Source: Chloroflexota bacterium (GTDB lineage Bacteria; Chloroflexota; Dehalococcoidia; GIF9; AB-539-J10). From it: 6,873 nucleotides of DNA. The stretch's first letter is position 1. Each line of letters begins with the position of its first letter. This document shows positions 5,709-6,873 of this stretch, in pieces. A program made the position numbers and the translations under genes. The notes below the pieces were generated by a model that searched no databases, was not told the origin of the DNA, and was given only the letters and a program-made list of their open reading frames with translations. The stretch is from contig JADFUX010000110.1 of NCBI GenBank assembly GCA_015222255.1, positions 1-6,873 of the forward strand, given 5' to 3'.

Positions 5709-6873
5709 CGACGAACCTTCCCATCCTGTGTGCGGCTTCCTCGATGTTAGCCAGAGAAGTGGCGTAAGAGCATCGAACGAAACCCTCACCACATTGTCCG
5801 AAAGCAGAACCCGGTACCACCACAACCTTTTCCTCTATCAATAGCTTTTCGGCGAATTCTTCCGAGGTCATGCCCGTAACCTCTATTGAGGGAAAAGCGT
5901 AGAATGCCCCTTTGGGCTCGAAGCAGGTCAGGCCAATCTCATTCAGTCTCTTCAGCATAATGCGACGACGCTTATCGTATTCTCTGACCATCGCTTCGAT
6001 TTCATTCTCCCCGTTTCTCAGTGCCTCGATAGCTGCCATCTGGCTGGATATTGGAGCGCAGAGCATGGAATACTGGTGAATTTTGGTCATAGCTTCAATA
6101 ATTTGGTGGTTAGCAGCCGCGTACCCAATGCGCCAGCCAGTCATAGCATAGGCTTTGGAAAAGCCCCCAAGCAAAATGGTTTGCTCTTTCATGTCAGGAA
6201 AGCAGGCAAAACAGCTATGCTGCGTGCCATAAACCAGCCGGGCATAAATCTCATCGGATATCACCAGCAAGCTATATCGTTGGGCCAATTGGGCAATTTT
6301 ACTTAGCTCTTCCTTTGGCATCACTGCGCCAGTCGGATTCGCGGGATAGCCAATCAGAATAGCTTTCGTTCGCTTCGTAATCCTGGGCTCAATATCGGCA
6401 GCTCTGATATTGAAGCTATTCCGTTGATAGGTAGGAATAAGGACTGGCACGCCGCCAGCTAGAATAGTCCCAGCAGGGTAGGAGACGTAGCACGGGTCGG
6501 GCATGATCACCTCATCCTCGGGGTCAAGGATGGTCCTCAAAGCAAGATCTAACCCCTCACTGACGCCCACGGTGATGAGAATCTCACAGTCAGGATCGTA
6601 ACTCAATCCGTAATGAGACTCCAGATTTTCCGCCACCTTGTGACGTAGCTCAAGCAGGCCATAGTTTGAAGTGTACATGGTGTAGCCTTTTTCTAGAGAA
6701 TGAATCGCTGCCTCTCTGATATGCCAGGGGGTGACGAAATCGGGTTCGCCAACGCCCAGGGAAATGGCACCTTCCATGGAGGAGATTAAATCAAAGAATC
6801 TCCTGATGCCTGATGGCGAGACCTTGCTCAGCTTTTGCGAAATAACGCTGGAAAAGTCTTTGGTGGCAATGGA
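5647..6873 (-). CDS. PLP-dependent class I/II aminotransferase (5' end outside window)
   Basis: A fold-type I pyridoxal-phosphate aminotransferase of the aspartate/aromatic aminotransferase group; the amino donor cannot be fixed from sequence. Numbered from an internal ATG at 6777, the signatures are GVGEPDF (8-14), YPANPTG (144-150, N147), SDEIY (174-178, D175 facing the pyridine nitrogen), the Schiff-base lysine in GGFSKAYAMTGWRIGY (K208), R216 toward the PLP phosphate, and the carboxylate-binding Arg in FVRCSYA (R335). The frame stays open upstream of that ATG to the window edge and encodes a family-typical N-terminal segment (SPSGIRRFFDLISSMEG). The true start is therefore beyond 6873 and the ATG at 6777 is internal. 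The last roughly 20 residues, after RMGRFVAR, lie antisense to the 3' end of trpS and look non-conserved (Gly/Ala/Ser/Pro-rich). Confidence 0.95.
   Translation of the reverse strand, partial: SIATKDFSSVISQKLSKVSPSGIRRFFDLISSMEGAISLGVGEPDFVTPWHIREAAIHSLEKGYTMYTSNYGLLELRHKVAENLESHYGLSYDPDCEILITVGVSEGLDLALRTILDPEDEVIMPDPCYVSYPAGTILAGGVPVLIPTYQRNSFNIRAADIEPRITKRTKAILIGYPANPTGAVMPKEELSKIAQLAQRYSLLVISDEIYARLVYGTQHSCFACFPDMKEQTILLGGFSKAYAMTGWRIGYAAANHQIIEAMTKIHQYSMLCAPISSQMAAIEALRNGENEIEAMVREYDKRRRIMLKRLNEIGLTCFEPKGAFYAFPSIEVTGMTSEEFAEKLLIEEKVVVVPGSAFGQCGEGFVRCSYATSLANIEEAAHRMGRFVARARQRHAPNQGAGGASSSP

Overview
The window reads as bacterial chromosome from an anaerobic-type lineage with moderate GC. 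The protein styles (ST1585-like metallo-hydrolase, class I/II aminotransferase, unusual acetolactate-synthase-like enzyme) feel most like Chloroflexota/Dehalococcoidia. That assignment is an inference from sequence style only; no phylogenetic marker here was tested.

Layout. Bases 1-261 look like the right-hand end of an integrated element: a 22-bp tandem repeat built on a palindromic TTGTCAA core, followed by a short XRE-type helix-turn-helix ORF. At 262 the sequence switches exactly into the 3' half of a tRNA-Val(UAC) gene (262-303), as expected at the distal attachment site of a tRNA-integrating element. To the right, apparently in the ordinary chromosome, a metallo-beta-lactamase-fold hydrolase on the minus strand (306-1229) ends only 2 bp from the tRNA remnant. 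A gene-poor stretch (1269-2030) holds a good sigma70-type promoter (1735-1762). This probably drives a two-gene operon: a novel 89-aa protein (2031-2300) and a 663-aa thiamine-diphosphate enzyme related to acetolactate synthase/oxalyl-CoA decarboxylase (2338-4329). A 368-bp intergenic follows, with several strong inverted repeats. Then come trpS (4698-5708) and, convergent with it and overlapping it by 62 bp, a PLP aminotransferase (5647 to the right edge, 5' end outside the window).

Function. trpS is housekeeping. The aminotransferase, TPP enzyme and hydrolase are metabolic, but their substrates cannot be fixed from sequence alone. The most interesting items are the element/tRNA junction with its operator-like repeats, the unrecognised small protein paired with the TPP enzyme, and the structured intergenic upstream of trpS. 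I found no CRISPR array, rRNA, complete tRNA or transposase, and no convincing intrinsic terminator.
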